Shown: positions 26,860 to 36,431, counted from the first letter of the stretch. The stretch is 46,315 nucleotides of DNA from Lachnospiraceae bacterium UBA2864 (GCA_002350525.1 DEFA01000018.1:328-46642); one strand, 5' to 3'. The notes: generated by a model not told the origin, from the letters alone. Numbers and translations are program-made.

Positions 26860-28182
26860 GTGGCAATGAAGAAGAAACCGGTTACCGGTATGAAGGATAT
26901 ACTTCCGAGAGAGATGGAGATAAGAGATTATGCGATCGGCCTTATCAAGGAAACTTATAAGACGTTTGGATTTACTTCAGTTGAAACTCCGGCGGTTGAA
27001 CATATAGAGAATCTCAGCAGTAATCAGGGCGGAGAGAACGAGAAGCTCATCTTTAAGATCATGAAGCGCGGCGATAAACTTGCAGCAGCAGCTTCAAAGC
27101 TGGTAGAAAGCGGTTCTGCCGATGATCTGGAGGGAGGACTCGTTGGAGACCTTTCGGACAGCGGTCTCAGATATGACCTTACGCTTCCGCTTTCAAGATA
27201 TTATTCCAATAATGCAAATGATCTGCCGAGTCCGTTCAAGGCTCTTCAGATGGGACCTGTGTGGCGTGCCGATCGTCCGCAGAGAGGACGTTATCGTCAG
27301 TTCATGCAGTGCGATATCGATATTCTGGGTGAGGCGGATATTATTGCCGAGACTGAGCTTATCCTTGCTACAACAACTCTGCTTGGAAAGCTTGACTTCA
27401 GAAACTTCTCCATAAGGATCAATGACAGACGTATACTTAAGGCAATGGCTGCAAGCTGTGGATTCTCGGAAGATTCATATGATTCAGTATTTATTACCCT
27501 TGATAAGATGGATAAGATAGGACTTGAGGGCGTTAAGGAAGAGCTTCTCTCATCGGGTTACAGTGAGACGAGTGTTGAACAGTATATAGATCTTTTCTCG
27601 GGAATATCCGAGGGTGATGTGGTCGATGCAGAAACTTCTGTTGCCGCACTCAGGAAAATAAGTGAAAAGATCAGCAATTACCTTGATAAGGAAGTGGCTG
27701 ATAATCTTGAGACTATTATTACAAGTGTAGAAGGTGCTAAGGCGGCAGAGTTCGCTCTTAAGTTTGACCCGACGCTTGTCAGGGGAATGTCTTACTATAC
27801 AGGACCTATCTTTGAGATTTCAATGGATGAGTATGGCGGATCCGTAGGTGGCGGCGGTCGTTATGATGAGATGATCGGTAAGTTTACAGGTCAGCCTACA
27901 CCTGCAGTCGGCTTCTCTATCGGATTTGAGAGAATCGTTATGCTTCTTTTGGAAAATGATTTCCAGGTTCCGGGTTCCGGAGAGAAGAAAGCATATCTTA
28001 TCGAGAAGGGCATGCCTGCCGAGAAAATGAAGAAGATCTTAGAGCTGGCAGGTGCTGAGAGACGTGAAGGTAAGATAGTTAATATCTCTATTATGAAGAA
28101 GAATAAGAAGTTCCAGAAAGAAAAAATGCAGCAGGAAGGTTACACAGATTTCGTTGAATTCTTCACAGATAAAGAGTTTTAG
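26860..28182 (+). CDS. hisS: histidyl-tRNA synthetase
   Basis: A 440-residue class II aminoacyl-tRNA synthetase that charges tRNA-His. Class II motif 2 is seen as RPQRGRYRQFMQCDID, the histidine-specific signatures as LVRGMSYYTGPIFEI and GGGGRYDEM, and motif 3 as GFSIGFERI. The C-terminal anticodon-binding domain (from about 370) is recognisable but somewhat short and divergent, ending EFFTDKEF. I chose the GTG at 26860 because AGGAGGA (26844-26850) is nine bases upstream; the ATG at 26866 is the alternative, six bases later. No T-box leader is visible upstream. aspS, the usual partner gene, does not follow; a prepilin peptidase gene does. Confidence 0.95.
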   Translation: MAMKKKPVTGMKDILPREMEIRDYAIGLIKETYKTFGFTSVETPAVEHIENLSSNQGGENEKLIFKIMKRGDKLAAAASKLVESGSADDLEGGLVGDLSDSGLRYDLTLPLSRYYSNNANDLPSPFKALQMGPVWRADRPQRGRYRQFMQCDIDILGEADIIAETELILATTTLLGKLDFRNFSIRINDRRILKAMAASCGFSEDSYDSVFITLDKMDKIGLEGVKEELLSSGYSETSVEQYIDLFSGISEGDVVDAETSVAALRKISEKISNYLDKEVADNLETIITSVEGAKAAEFALKFDPTLVRGMSYYTGPIFEISMDEYGGSVGGGGRYDEMIGKFTGQPTPAVGFSIGFERIVMLLLENDFQVPGSGEKKAYLIEKGMPAEKMKKILELAGAERREGKIVNISIMKKNKKFQKEKMQQEGYTDFVEFFTDKEF

Positions 28183-28200
28183 TGATCAGAGGATTGACTT

Positions 28201-29061
28201 ATGGTACTTTATATCATAATTGCTGCTTTAATAGCGGCCGGTGTATATGCTTTTATCAATCTCGTGAACCGGCGCTGGGATGCGGTGATACGTGCCCGCG
28301 AGGATTACGATGAGGATGTTGACGGAAAGCAGACCAAGGCCGAGAAGGCGGCATTTGAGGCACGTAAAGCAGAGGAAGCAAAGCTTACAAGGATGCCTTT
28401 CGGAGATGTTTATAAGGAACGCCCGAAAAGGTTTATAGCCGTCATCGTATGGGGAATTATCCTGACGGCATTTACGGTATGGTATTTTTGGAATCACGGA
28501 GCACATATCAGCAAGCTGATCGAAAATCCGGCATTTCCGGGTTCCGGTGAAATGATTCATGAGGGACAGGCGGGTATACCGGTCGGAATAGTATTTATAC
28601 TTATTCTTTTTGCAATTTATACCCTGGAAGCTCTGATAGATCTGGATACCATGGAAATACCGCCGCAGCTTAATATCGGAATCTTTGTGCTTGGTCTGAT
28701 ATCGATTCCGCTTTGGCAGCATGTAACGATTAAAGAGAGGATTATCGGAATGCTTTGTCTTACTGTTCCGATGATTCTTCTGGAATTTATAATTCCGGGA
28801 GCTTTCGGTGGCGGAGACAGACGTATGCTATATGGCTCGGGTCTGCTTCTGGGATGGAAGATAACGGTTGCCGGATTCTTCATAGGTGCGATAATACAGG
28901 CGACGATAGCGGTTTTTTTCCTCGTGACGAAGAAGAAGGATTGGAAGTCGCATATGCCGTTCGGACCGATGCTTTGTCTCGGAATTATGATATCTACAAT
29001 GTTCGGTACACAGCTTATCGATTGGTATATAGGAGTATTAAAAGCGTCCATGGGACGATAA
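28201..29061 (+). CDS. A24-family prepilin peptidase
   Basis: A 286-residue polytopic membrane aspartic peptidase that would cleave prepilin-type leader peptides. Catalytic aspartates are visible in ALIDLDTMEIP (144-154; D147 is the expected one) and GGGDRRM (203-209; D206), followed by the family's PFGPMLCLG motif (253-261). About eight hydrophobic segments are visible. The first 75 residues are a membrane helix plus a charged linker, and the Cys-containing methyltransferase domain of classical PilD is absent, as in Tad/Flp-type (CpaA/TadV) peptidases. No pilin gene is in the window, so its substrates lie elsewhere. It ends inside a bidirectional terminator. Confidence 0.88.
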   Translation: MVLYIIIAALIAAGVYAFINLVNRRWDAVIRAREDYDEDVDGKQTKAEKAAFEARKAEEAKLTRMPFGDVYKERPKRFIAVIVWGIILTAFTVWYFWNHGAHISKLIENPAFPGSGEMIHEGQAGIPVGIVFILILFAIYTLEALIDLDTMEIPPQLNIGIFVLGLISIPLWQHVTIKERIIGMLCLTVPMILLEFIIPGAFGGGDRRMLYGSGLLLGWKITVAGFFIGAIIQATIAVFFLVTKKKDWKSHMPFGPMLCLGIMISTMFGTQLIDWYIGVLKASMGR

Positions 29062-29098
29062 AAATACCCGGCTTGAAATTATCAAGCCGGGTATTTTT
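29060..29098. terminator. bidirectional terminator shared by convergent genes
   Basis: A perfect 17-bp stem (29060-29076 with 29082-29098) closes on AATTA. The core CCCGGCTTGA is G+C-rich and the ends are A5 and T5, so it works as an intrinsic terminator on either strand. The stop codons of the + strand peptidase (29059-29061) and the - strand aminotransferase (29097-29099) both overlap the stem ends. Confidence 0.92.
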
Positions 29099-30149
29099 AA
29101 ACTATTTCAAGAATGGTATTGACCATCAGATCGTTCTGCTTAGGATTCATAAAACAGAAGCGGATGAACTTGTTATCCAGACCGCGGATATCATCGCACC
29201 GGCGGATTATGATTCCTCTTTGGTTACAATGTTCGGCAACAAGTGTTGAATCAACATTATCTCCGAGGAGACGTACCAGCATAAAGTTTGCTGCCGGTTT
29301 ATAAAGCTTTATATTCTTCGAAGTGGACATTGCCAGATATACGAGGCTTCGCTCGGTATGTATAACCGACTGTCCCTGCTCGATATAATCATCGTCTTTA
29401 AACATTGCGGATGCGGCGATAGCCGAAAGTGAAGCTATGTTATTCTTTGTTACGGTAATATCGACCAGTTTCATAAGAGACGGATTCTTCATAACCGCAT
29501 ATCCGAATCTGAGTCCGGGAACCGCAAAGAATTTTGATACGCTTCTGATAACGGCAAGGTTTGAAAACTCTTCCGTAAGAGGAATTGCCGTATAGGTTTT
29601 ATAGTTATCTACGAACTCGATATACATCTCATCCACGATAAGGAATATCTTGTGATCTCTGCAGGCCTCTGCAAGTTTCTTGATATCTTCAAAACTTACA
29701 ATCTTTGAAGTCGGGTTGTTTGGATTGCTGAGCATAAGAACGTCATAAGAGTCATCGAGAGACTTTACCAGATCATCCATATCAAGCTCAAATTCCTTGT
29801 TTTCCGAGAGGTCATAGTACTTTACTTCGCAGTTGTAAGTACGAAGGACTCTTTCATACTCCATAGGTCCCGGAGATATGAGCAGTGCCTTCTTAGGCTT
29901 AAGAATTGTGGCATACAGCTTATAAAGGTCCGAAGAACCGTTGCCCATAACGATACGATCAAGAGTCATATCTGTATATTCGGCTGCGGCTTTTTTGAGT
30001 TTGTTGTAATAAATATCCGGATACTTTGTTATCGAACTGAGATTCTCGGCTATAGCTCTCCTGACAGATTCAGGGATACCGAGAGGGTTAAGGTTTGCAT
30101 TATATAAAACTGTTGGATACTGCTCCAGGCGAAGGTTAGTTGAATTCAC
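29097..30149 (-). CDS. PLP-dependent aminotransferase (HisC/CobD-like)
   Basis: A 350-residue fold-type I aminotransferase. The PLP lysine K206 lies in SVSKFFAVPGLRFGY (203-217), with R214 positioned for the substrate carboxylate. NPNNPT (142-147), VDEMYIEF (172-179) and GNGSSDLY (69-76) are the other cofactor-binding segments. The motif set fits histidinol-phosphate aminotransferase or the related threonine-phosphate decarboxylase CobD. No his or cob gene is nearby, so the substrate is undecided. The start is GTG, with GGAGG nine bases upstream on this strand. It is the only minus-strand gene here, divergent from the 1331-residue protein gene across 166 bases. Confidence 0.88.
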   Translation of the reverse strand: MNSTNLRLEQYPTVLYNANLNPLGIPESVRRAIAENLSSITKYPDIYYNKLKKAAAEYTDMTLDRIVMGNGSSDLYKLYATILKPKKALLISPGPMEYERVLRTYNCEVKYYDLSENKEFELDMDDLVKSLDDSYDVLMLSNPNNPTSKIVSFEDIKKLAEACRDHKIFLIVDEMYIEFVDNYKTYTAIPLTEEFSNLAVIRSVSKFFAVPGLRFGYAVMKNPSLMKLVDITVTKNNIASLSAIAASAMFKDDDYIEQGQSVIHTERSLVYLAMSTSKNIKLYKPAANFMLVRLLGDNVDSTLVAEHCNQRGIIIRRCDDIRGLDNKFIRFCFMNPKQNDLMVNTILEIV

Positions 30150-30173
30150 GAATTGGCACCTCCAAAAGAAACC

Positions 30174-30202
30174 TTTTAAAAAAAAGTTATATCTGATATA
30201 AT
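30174..30202 (+). promoter_or_regulatory. predicted promoter for the three-gene operon
   Basis: An exact TATAAT (30197-30202) is preceded by TG at 30194-30195, an extended -10. The -35 position (TTTTAA, 30174-30179, 17 bases upstream) is weak, as is common with extended -10 promoters. It would give a leader of about 105 bases before the ATG at 30316. No hairpin or riboswitch is evident in that leader. Confidence 0.6.
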
Positions 30203-30315
30203 AAGTTGATTAATTATGTTTAAGATGGGATAACCATCGGATATATTCTACACGATAAAGTAACAAGTGTCAAAGCAAAGACGCACTTAGCAGCAGAATT
30301 TTACAGAGGGAAAGC

Positions 30316-33300
30316 ATGAAGGCCATTGTTGAACAGTATGCAAAGGGTCAGTTTATCATAGACAGACCCGAGGTTGTAATCTCAGAGAGATTTTTCAAGA
30401 TCAATATTGAGGCTGGTACTGTATATTCGGGGGAGTTTACAGTAGAATCGAAAAACCAGTTTCCTATCAAGGGTCTCGTATACGACAGCAGATATCTGCT
30501 TCGATTCGAGAACCATTCCTTTGTGTCGAGAAAGTTTGCGGTAAAGTATTCTTATGACGCAACCTGTCTTGAAGCAGGTCAGAATTTCCGTGGTCATATC
30601 AATGTTATAACGGACGGAGGGGAGTTCAAACTTCCTTACGATATAAATATAGTTCAGCCTTGCGTAAAGCATCATGATGAAAGGGTTGATGATCTTTTCA
30701 AGTTTGCTGCTCTTGCGGAAAGAAGCTGGAAAGATGCTGCGCGCCTGTTTGTAAGTGATGAGTTCAGACGTACATTTATCGATAAGGATGCTCAGATGAG
30801 ACGTGTTTACGGCAGCCTTCTGGACAGCCGTTCTATCGATCAGGCTATGGAGGAATTCCTCGTACTTGTATCAAAGAAGAGAACTGTTACCCTTTCAGCC
30901 GCAAAAGCTAAAGTGGATATAGAGATGCCTTCCGAGACAGAGAGTATTTCCATAGAGCTTACCAAGAATACATGGGGCTATACTTATTCGGATATCAGAA
31001 GTGATTCCGAGTTTATCATCCCTGCGAAGAAGTCTATATCTTCACAGGATTTTACTGCGAATAAATGTGCTCTGCGTGTATACATTTCTCCGGAACATGT
31101 TCCTGAAGGAGAAAACAGCGGAAAGCTTATAATTGAAAATATATATCAGAAGATAGAGATAGATGTCCATCTCTCAAAGCCTCAGAAGCCGAGAGATAAT
31201 CAGGAGAACCGTATCAGGGAACAGCGTTATAAGAACAGCAAGGTCGCTGTTACAAGAGCATATCTTGATTTCAGAATGGACAGGATTAATCTGGCAGAGT
31301 ATACGAGAAAGACTATGGAAGCTCTTGATACTCTGAATGAACTTGAGTCCGAGGATAATCTTTGCAGACTCGGCGTTATGCACATGAATATCCTGAACGG
31401 CGATTACAGTAAGGTTGAACAGGAATTCTTACGTATTGAAGCCGACGTTGATAAGAGCCAGATGAGCAGTGAGCAGATGTGTTACTATGAATATCTGCGT
31501 GCGCTCATTGCAAGAGACAACGAAGTGACCGAAAAGGTTGCAAATCTTCTCAGAAAGCATTTCAGAACCGAGAAGGAGAAGATGTTCTATTTCTGGCTTC
31601 TGCTGTTTGTGGATCCTACTTATAGCGAAGATAAGTCGCAGTTATACAGAGAACTCAGTGATATGTACTATGAAGGCGAGAACAGTCCTATCATCTACTT
31701 CGAGTTCTGTAACATATTGAACGAGAACCCAATTATCCTGAAGAAGCTGGGCTCTTTTGAGATAACGGCTGTCAAGTGGGGACTCAGACATAAGTTCATC
31801 TCCGATGACGTACTTATAGAGTTTGTTAAGCTTGCGGGAAAGAACCGTGATTTCAACAAGCAGATATTCGATGTTCTTCGTCAGATCTATGATAAGAACG
31901 AAGAAGAACTCCGAGGAGAGAGACTTAAGGCACAGGTATGGTCCGCATCCAATCCTCATAAGATGAATCAGGAGGAACTTCTGGACTTCCCGCTTAAGGA
32001 TGCAGATACGGAAGCTGAGAAGAAGGAAGAGGACGAGATCGAAGGCTTTAAGTTTGAGGGCGGAAGATCCGAAGAGGATGATGATGACGAAGATGACTAC
32101 GGAGATGAGTATCTTTATGATTCCGAGTCATCGGGAATAGATAAGATACTTTTTGCCAGATCTGCCGAATACTGGAAGAAGGATTCCGGGGACAGCGATG
32201 ACACGGCACTTGTGGATGCTGTGGATGAGAAGATCGAGTTTGAGAAGGAAGAGCCCGTAACTGCTTCAGAGGCCAGATTCGATGCGGCAGTACGTGCTGA
32301 TGAGGCAGAGAAGCTGTCTCGTAAGGAGAATGAGAATCTGACAGTTCTCAGTTCTATATGTTCCATGCTCATATCGGCAAATATGCTGGACAACAAGTAT
32401 CACCGCTTCTACAAGGCAGCAATCGACAGGTCACTTAAGTTTATCGGCCTCAATGAGTGTTACATCAGAAGCATGAACAGAACGAGATACGATATCATTC
32501 CGTCATCTGTTCTTATGTATCTTAACTATAAGAATACGCTGACCGAAGATGAACTGGCTTACCTCTATGCAAACGTTATCTTCAACAAGTCAGAGCATAT
32601 GAAGATATATCATGAATATGCACCGACCATGGAAGATTTCATGGAGAAGATGATCATGAAGGGAAGAGTCAACGATGATCTTACGGTCATCTACGACGAG
32701 TTCCTTGAGCCTGATAATGTAAGCTCCATGTATGCGGGAAAGCTTATCAATATAATCTTCAGAAGAAAGATAGTCTGCGCCAACAAGAAGGTCAGAGCGG
32801 TTGTTATATCTCATGAAGAACTTCAGGATATTCAGAGAGTTCCTCTTGTTAACGGAGAAGCTTATGTGGAGATTCTGTCGGATAATGCATCCATCGTCTT
32901 CGAGGATAATAACGGCAACAGATATGCCGGATCCATACCTTATCATTTCGAAAGGATCGTGGATGAGAAGGCATATATACCTATATGCAGGGAGTACAGC
33001 CCGCGTGACTACAGAGTACTGCTCTTTAATTACGAGAGTCTTGGCGAGTTTACGTATAAGAATGCCAAAGAGGTAAATGCAGCAAGAGATATCATACAGT
33101 GTGAGGAGATATCTCATGACTATAAGCAGGAAGCATGCCTCAGAATAATTGAGTATTATCATGAGAATCTTGATACGGATGTTCTGGTCAAGTATCTCAA
33201 CAAACTGGATATAGAGTACCTGACTCATACAAATGCGAGAACCATCATAACATATCTCATCGATATGAATATGTTCGACAAAGCATTTCAGGCTGTTAAG

Positions 33301-34311
33301 CTTTACGGTTTCAACGAACTTGATGTAAATGAGCTTTACCGCCTGGCAGATTACGGCGTATCGGATTCCGACGGATTCCTGAACGAAGACCTTATGTCCA
33401 TATGTCTTAATCTGTATAAAACTGGTACCGTAAATAATAATATCATGGGTTACATGACTTCGAATTTTAAGGGAAGTCTGGATGAACTTTCATCTCTGTT
33501 TAAGCTGGCAAAGGACAGAGTGTCCGATATGACGCCGCTTGCAGAGAATACGCTGGCACAGATGATGTTCTCGGGTTCATACCTGGAATACATCTACGAT
33601 ATCTTCTCGACTTATTATATGGGAAGAAGCAGAGGGCTTGTCGTAAAAGCCTTCCTCAGGTTGTCGGCACATAATTATCTCGTAAATGATGAGCAGGTTC
33701 CGAACCATATACTGGATGCACTCTATCAGGAAATGTGGCGCGGAAACATAGATGATGAAGTGTCTGCAATGGCGCTGCTCCTCTATTTCAGCAGACTGCA
33801 GAGATTTAACGAAAACCAGAAAAAGTGGATTACCGAAAATATCGAGAAGTTTGTGGATGCCGGAAAGATACTTCCGTTCTTCAAGAAATTCGGCAGCTTC
33901 ATAAAGCTTCCTCAGGACGTATATCTTAAGACATATCTTATCTATAAGACAGAGAATAAGCGACATGTCTTTGTTAAGTACAGTTTTGATACGGGAACGA
34001 GGAACAAGACCAAGACGGAGAGACGTCGTCTCGAAGAAGTGGTGGATGGCGTATATGTTATGGAATTTGTCATATTCCACGGAGAGCGTCTGGTATACTC
34101 TATCGAGGACGATCCTAACGGAAACGCGAAGATCATGGAGAGTGAAGTTCTTAAGAAGAAGTCCTTCAATCAGAAGAAGGTTAACAGATTTGAGCTTATC
34201 AACAGTATGCTGGTTAAACAGGAAATGCGTGATGATAAGTCACTTCTCGAGGATCTGGATGTATATATCAATACGGTACATTTGTTTGAAGAAAACCTGA
34301 ACATACTGTAA
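30316..34311 (+). CDS. large scaffold-like protein (resembles DUF5717 family)
   Basis: A 1331-residue, apparently cytoplasmic protein with no signal peptide or membrane segment. Residues about 1-115 look like a beta-sandwich of the ASH/MSP type (GTVYSGEFTV, then FRGHINVITDGGEFKLPYDI); a second similar domain spans about 195-290 (GENSGKLIIENIYQKIEIDV). Helical, TPR-like repeats fill about 300-565. A very acidic linker (about 573-605, with DDDDEDDYGDEY) separates these from a long C-terminal helical part with another short beta region near 830-900 (VRAVVISHEEL, YVEILSDNASIVFEDNNGNRYAGS). I recall a Lachnospiraceae family, DUF5717, with this size and neighbour, but cannot confirm it here. Function unknown; the layout suggests an assembly platform for the next two gene products. 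Confidence 0.82.
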   Translation: MKAIVEQYAKGQFIIDRPEVVISERFFKINIEAGTVYSGEFTVESKNQFPIKGLVYDSRYLLRFENHSFVSRKFAVKYSYDATCLEAGQNFRGHINVITDGGEFKLPYDINIVQPCVKHHDERVDDLFKFAALAERSWKDAARLFVSDEFRRTFIDKDAQMRRVYGSLLDSRSIDQAMEEFLVLVSKKRTVTLSAAKAKVDIEMPSETESISIELTKNTWGYTYSDIRSDSEFIIPAKKSISSQDFTANKCALRVYISPEHVPEGENSGKLIIENIYQKIEIDVHLSKPQKPRDNQENRIREQRYKNSKVAVTRAYLDFRMDRINLAEYTRKTMEALDTLNELESEDNLCRLGVMHMNILNGDYSKVEQEFLRIEADVDKSQMSSEQMCYYEYLRALIARDNEVTEKVANLLRKHFRTEKEKMFYFWLLLFVDPTYSEDKSQLYRELSDMYYEGENSPIIYFEFCNILNENPIILKKLGSFEITAVKWGLRHKFISDDVLIEFVKLAGKNRDFNKQIFDVLRQIYDKNEEELRGERLKAQVWSASNPHKMNQEELLDFPLKDADTEAEKKEEDEIEGFKFEGGRSEEDDDDEDDYGDEYLYDSESSGIDKILFARSAEYWKKDSGDSDDTALVDAVDEKIEFEKEEPVTASEARFDAAVRADEAEKLSRKENENLTVLSSICSMLISANMLDNKYHRFYKAAIDRSLKFIGLNECYIRSMNRTRYDIIPSSVLMYLNYKNTLTEDELAYLYANVIFNKSEHMKIYHEYAPTMEDFMEKMIMKGRVNDDLTVIYDEFLEPDNVSSMYAGKLINIIFRRKIVCANKKVRAVVISHEELQDIQRVPLVNGEAYVEILSDNASIVFEDNNGNRYAGSIPYHFERIVDEKAYIPICREYSPRDYRVLLFNYESLGEFTYKNAKEVNAARDIIQCEEISHDYKQEACLRIIEYYHENLDTDVLVKYLNKLDIEYLTHTNARTIITYLIDMNMFDKAFQAVKLYGFNELDVNELYRLADYGVSDSDGFLNEDLMSICLNLYKTGTVNNNIMGYMTSNFKGSLDELSSLFKLAKDRVSDMTPLAENTLAQMMFSGSYLEYIYDIFSTYYMGRSRGLVVKAFLRLSAHNYLVNDEQVPNHILDALYQEMWRGNIDDEVSAMALLLYFSRLQRFNENQKKWITENIEKFVDAGKILPFFKKFGSFIKLPQDVYLKTYLIYKTENKRHVFVKYSFDTGTRNKTKTERRRLEEVVDGVYVMEFVIFHGERLVYSIEDDPNGNAKIMESEVLKKKSFNQKKVNRFELINSMLVKQEMRDDKSLLEDLDVYINTVHLFEENLNIL

Positions 34312-34344
34312 AGAGTGAATGGATATTTAGAAAGGAAACCGGAA

Positions 34345-35598
34345 ATGTCAGAGCTATACTACATTGGAATGGACCTGTGCTCGGATTTTACGCAGCTGTC
34401 ATACTATAACGATATAAAGCGTGAGCCGGAGTCCGTAAGCCAGTTGAATAACAAGGAAACATACCTTATGCCGAACATTTTGTTCTACAGTACCGAATCC
34501 GAACGCTGGTATGTAGGCGGAGAAGCTTCCGAAGCGAGATTTTCGGAAGAGGGTGTGGTAGTGGACAGTATATTCGAGAACCTCGGAAATGCTGACGTGG
34601 TTAAAGTTGCAGACAGAGAATATACTTATCCGGACCTTTTCATAATGATGGTCAAGCTCCATATCGATTCCTTCCTGTACAGATATGAATCGGCGGAGAT
34701 TAAAAAACTGGTTATATCCGTGCCTGAATATGATCCGCAGATATTTCATCTTTTATCCGGATTATATAAAGAGATGGGGGTAAAGAAGGATCGTATAGAG
34801 ATCACGAGTCATCTCGACAGTGGTCTATACTATATCTTCAATCAGCCTCATGACCTCTGGAATAACTCCGTGGCACTTTATGATTACAGTGCCGACGGAC
34901 TGCATTACTATAGAATAGATATGTCCCGAAACAGAAAACCGGAACTTGTAACGGTTCAGCATGAAGATTATTCTTCTCAGATATCGCTTTCGAGATACGG
35001 AAATGACACTTATCAGATGGATATCGATTTCAGTAAGATAGCAGAATATGAACTTAAGAAAGCATATATATCATCGGTATTCCTGACAGGAGTCGGCTTC
35101 TCCAACAAGTGGATGAAGAAGTCAACCAATGTTCTATGTCAGGGAAGAAGAGTTTTCGTAGGCCAGAATATATATACCAAAGGTGCCTGCTACAGAGCGG
35201 TCGGTGGCGAGTATGCGGAATTCTATGAGGACTTTTTCGTTGAGACCAAGGAAAATGTACTCTTTGACGTGGGCATAGCGCTTGAAGAGGGAGATACCGA
35301 GTTTGTTCCTATCATTAGAGGAGGAAAACAGTGGTATAACACTTATGGAAAGATATGTGTTATCCTGGACGATACGGACAAGATAACCATAGTTTACAAG
35401 AACCATCATACCGAGGAAGAGAAACGTGAGACCGTAAGGATTCACGGACTTCCGAAGAGACCTAATAAGACTACAAAGCTGAGTCTTGAGGTTGAGTTCG
35501 ATGATCCGCACTCAGGAGCGGTCATTATCAAGGATCTCGGTTTTGGAAAGCTATTTCCGACTACTAATAAAATATACAGAAAGGAGTTCAGTATCTGA
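34345..35598 (+). CDS. divergent Hsp70-like protein (resembles DUF5716 family)
   Basis: A 417-residue protein that follows the Hsp70 plan. Segments lining up with Hsp70 are YIGMDLCSDFTQLS (6-19, phosphate-1), YLMPNILFYS (40-49), WYVGGEASEA (55-64), KLVISVPEYDPQ (121-132), VALYDYSADGLHYYRI (176-191, phosphate-2) and VFLTGVGFSNKWM (245-257, adenosine). From about 300 a beta domain with IHGLPKRPNKTTKLSLEVEF (366-385) resembles the substrate-binding sandwich. The glycines of the phosphate loops are largely lost (LCSD for LGTT, YSADG for LGGGT), so ATP hydrolysis is doubtful. No helical lid is present. The ATG at 34345 follows AAAGGAAA; a GTG at 34315 is the alternative. The next gene overlaps its stop by one base. 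Confidence 0.78.
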   Translation: MSELYYIGMDLCSDFTQLSYYNDIKREPESVSQLNNKETYLMPNILFYSTESERWYVGGEASEARFSEEGVVVDSIFENLGNADVVKVADREYTYPDLFIMMVKLHIDSFLYRYESAEIKKLVISVPEYDPQIFHLLSGLYKEMGVKKDRIEITSHLDSGLYYIFNQPHDLWNNSVALYDYSADGLHYYRIDMSRNRKPELVTVQHEDYSSQISLSRYGNDTYQMDIDFSKIAEYELKKAYISSVFLTGVGFSNKWMKKSTNVLCQGRRVFVGQNIYTKGACYRAVGGEYAEFYEDFFVETKENVLFDVGIALEEGDTEFVPIIRGGKQWYNTYGKICVILDDTDKITIVYKNHHTEEEKRETVRIHGLPKRPNKTTKLSLEVEFDDPHSGAVIIKDLGFGKLFPTTNKIYRKEFSI

Positions 35599-36431
35599 TG
35601 TCTAAAGTAATACTTTGTTCTTCAAAAACAGCAGAAACTCCGTTCACCTTTCTGAATACAAAGGTTGAGATATATACATATGAGGAGCTCTGCTTCTATA
35701 TATTTAATAATACGGTTTTGATAAGTAAGTCAGTACTTTCCGAAAAACTGTTCAATTTCATTCGTGAAGAACTCGGAATGGAGGAACTGGCCGACAAGCT
35801 GACAGGTCTTATGAATAAGACAACTTATGCACAGGATCTTCTTATAGAAATTTTGAATGCCGGAGATTATTATACGCCGGAAGAAATCAAGACCTATGCG
35901 GCTGCATGGCAGAAATACCGCAAGCTTAGTCCGCAGCAGAGAGCAAAGCTGAAGGCGGATGGTTATCTGGCTTACAGGAGATATATCAAAGCTGCTACTC
36001 TTTACGATGAGATCCTTGACGGAACAGATGAAAGTACGGATCCTGTATTTGTGGGAAATGTATGTCACAACAGAGCGGTTGCCGCTGCCAATAATCTCGA
36101 TATCGAGGATGCTAAGGAATATTTCCTTAAGGCCTATGAATATAATAATAATCCTGAGTCACTCAAGGGATATTTCTATATAATAGCAACTTACGAAGAT
36201 TCGGTGACTCTGAGGGAAGAAATCCGAGTCCATGGCCTGGACGAGGAGTACTTCGATGATATAATGGCCGAAATCGGTGATTCGAAGGCTGACGTCCAGG
36301 AGATGACAATTTTTGCCATGCTCCAGAGAGCTGTATATAACAGACTCAATAAGGACATGACGGATTACGATAAGAGAATGGATATAATATTGGCTGAGCT
36401 GAAAGATGAATTTAGGGAGCAGGCCATTTAG
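35598..36431 (+). CDS. helical-repeat protein of unknown function
   Basis: A 277-residue soluble protein that I do not recognise. The first 45 residues form a small mixed domain (VILCSSKTAETPFTFLNTKVEI). The rest is helical, with TPR-like pairs visible around 120-190 (YLAYRRYIKAATLYDEIL, then NRAVAAANNLDIEDAKEYF). Its ATG overlaps the TGA stop of the Hsp70-like gene (TGATG), with AAGGAG upstream, so the two are translationally coupled and probably made in fixed proportion. That points to a complex with the two preceding proteins. The stop codon is followed by a fragment (TAGACCACGGGATGCC) of the repeat family found after apt and rel. Confidence 0.8.
   Translation: MSKVILCSSKTAETPFTFLNTKVEIYTYEELCFYIFNNTVLISKSVLSEKLFNFIREELGMEELADKLTGLMNKTTYAQDLLIEILNAGDYYTPEEIKTYAAAWQKYRKLSPQQRAKLKADGYLAYRRYIKAATLYDEILDGTDESTDPVFVGNVCHNRAVAAANNLDIEDAKEYFLKAYEYNNNPESLKGYFYIIATYEDSVTLREEIRVHGLDEEYFDDIMAEIGDSKADVQEMTIFAMLQRAVYNRLNKDMTDYDKRMDIILAELKDEFREQAI

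Noticed and set aside
34315..34344. GTG start for the Hsp70-like gene
   Set aside because: Four bases after the previous stop without its own ribosome site; the ATG at 34345 has AAAGGAAA upstream and begins directly with the first strand of the fold.
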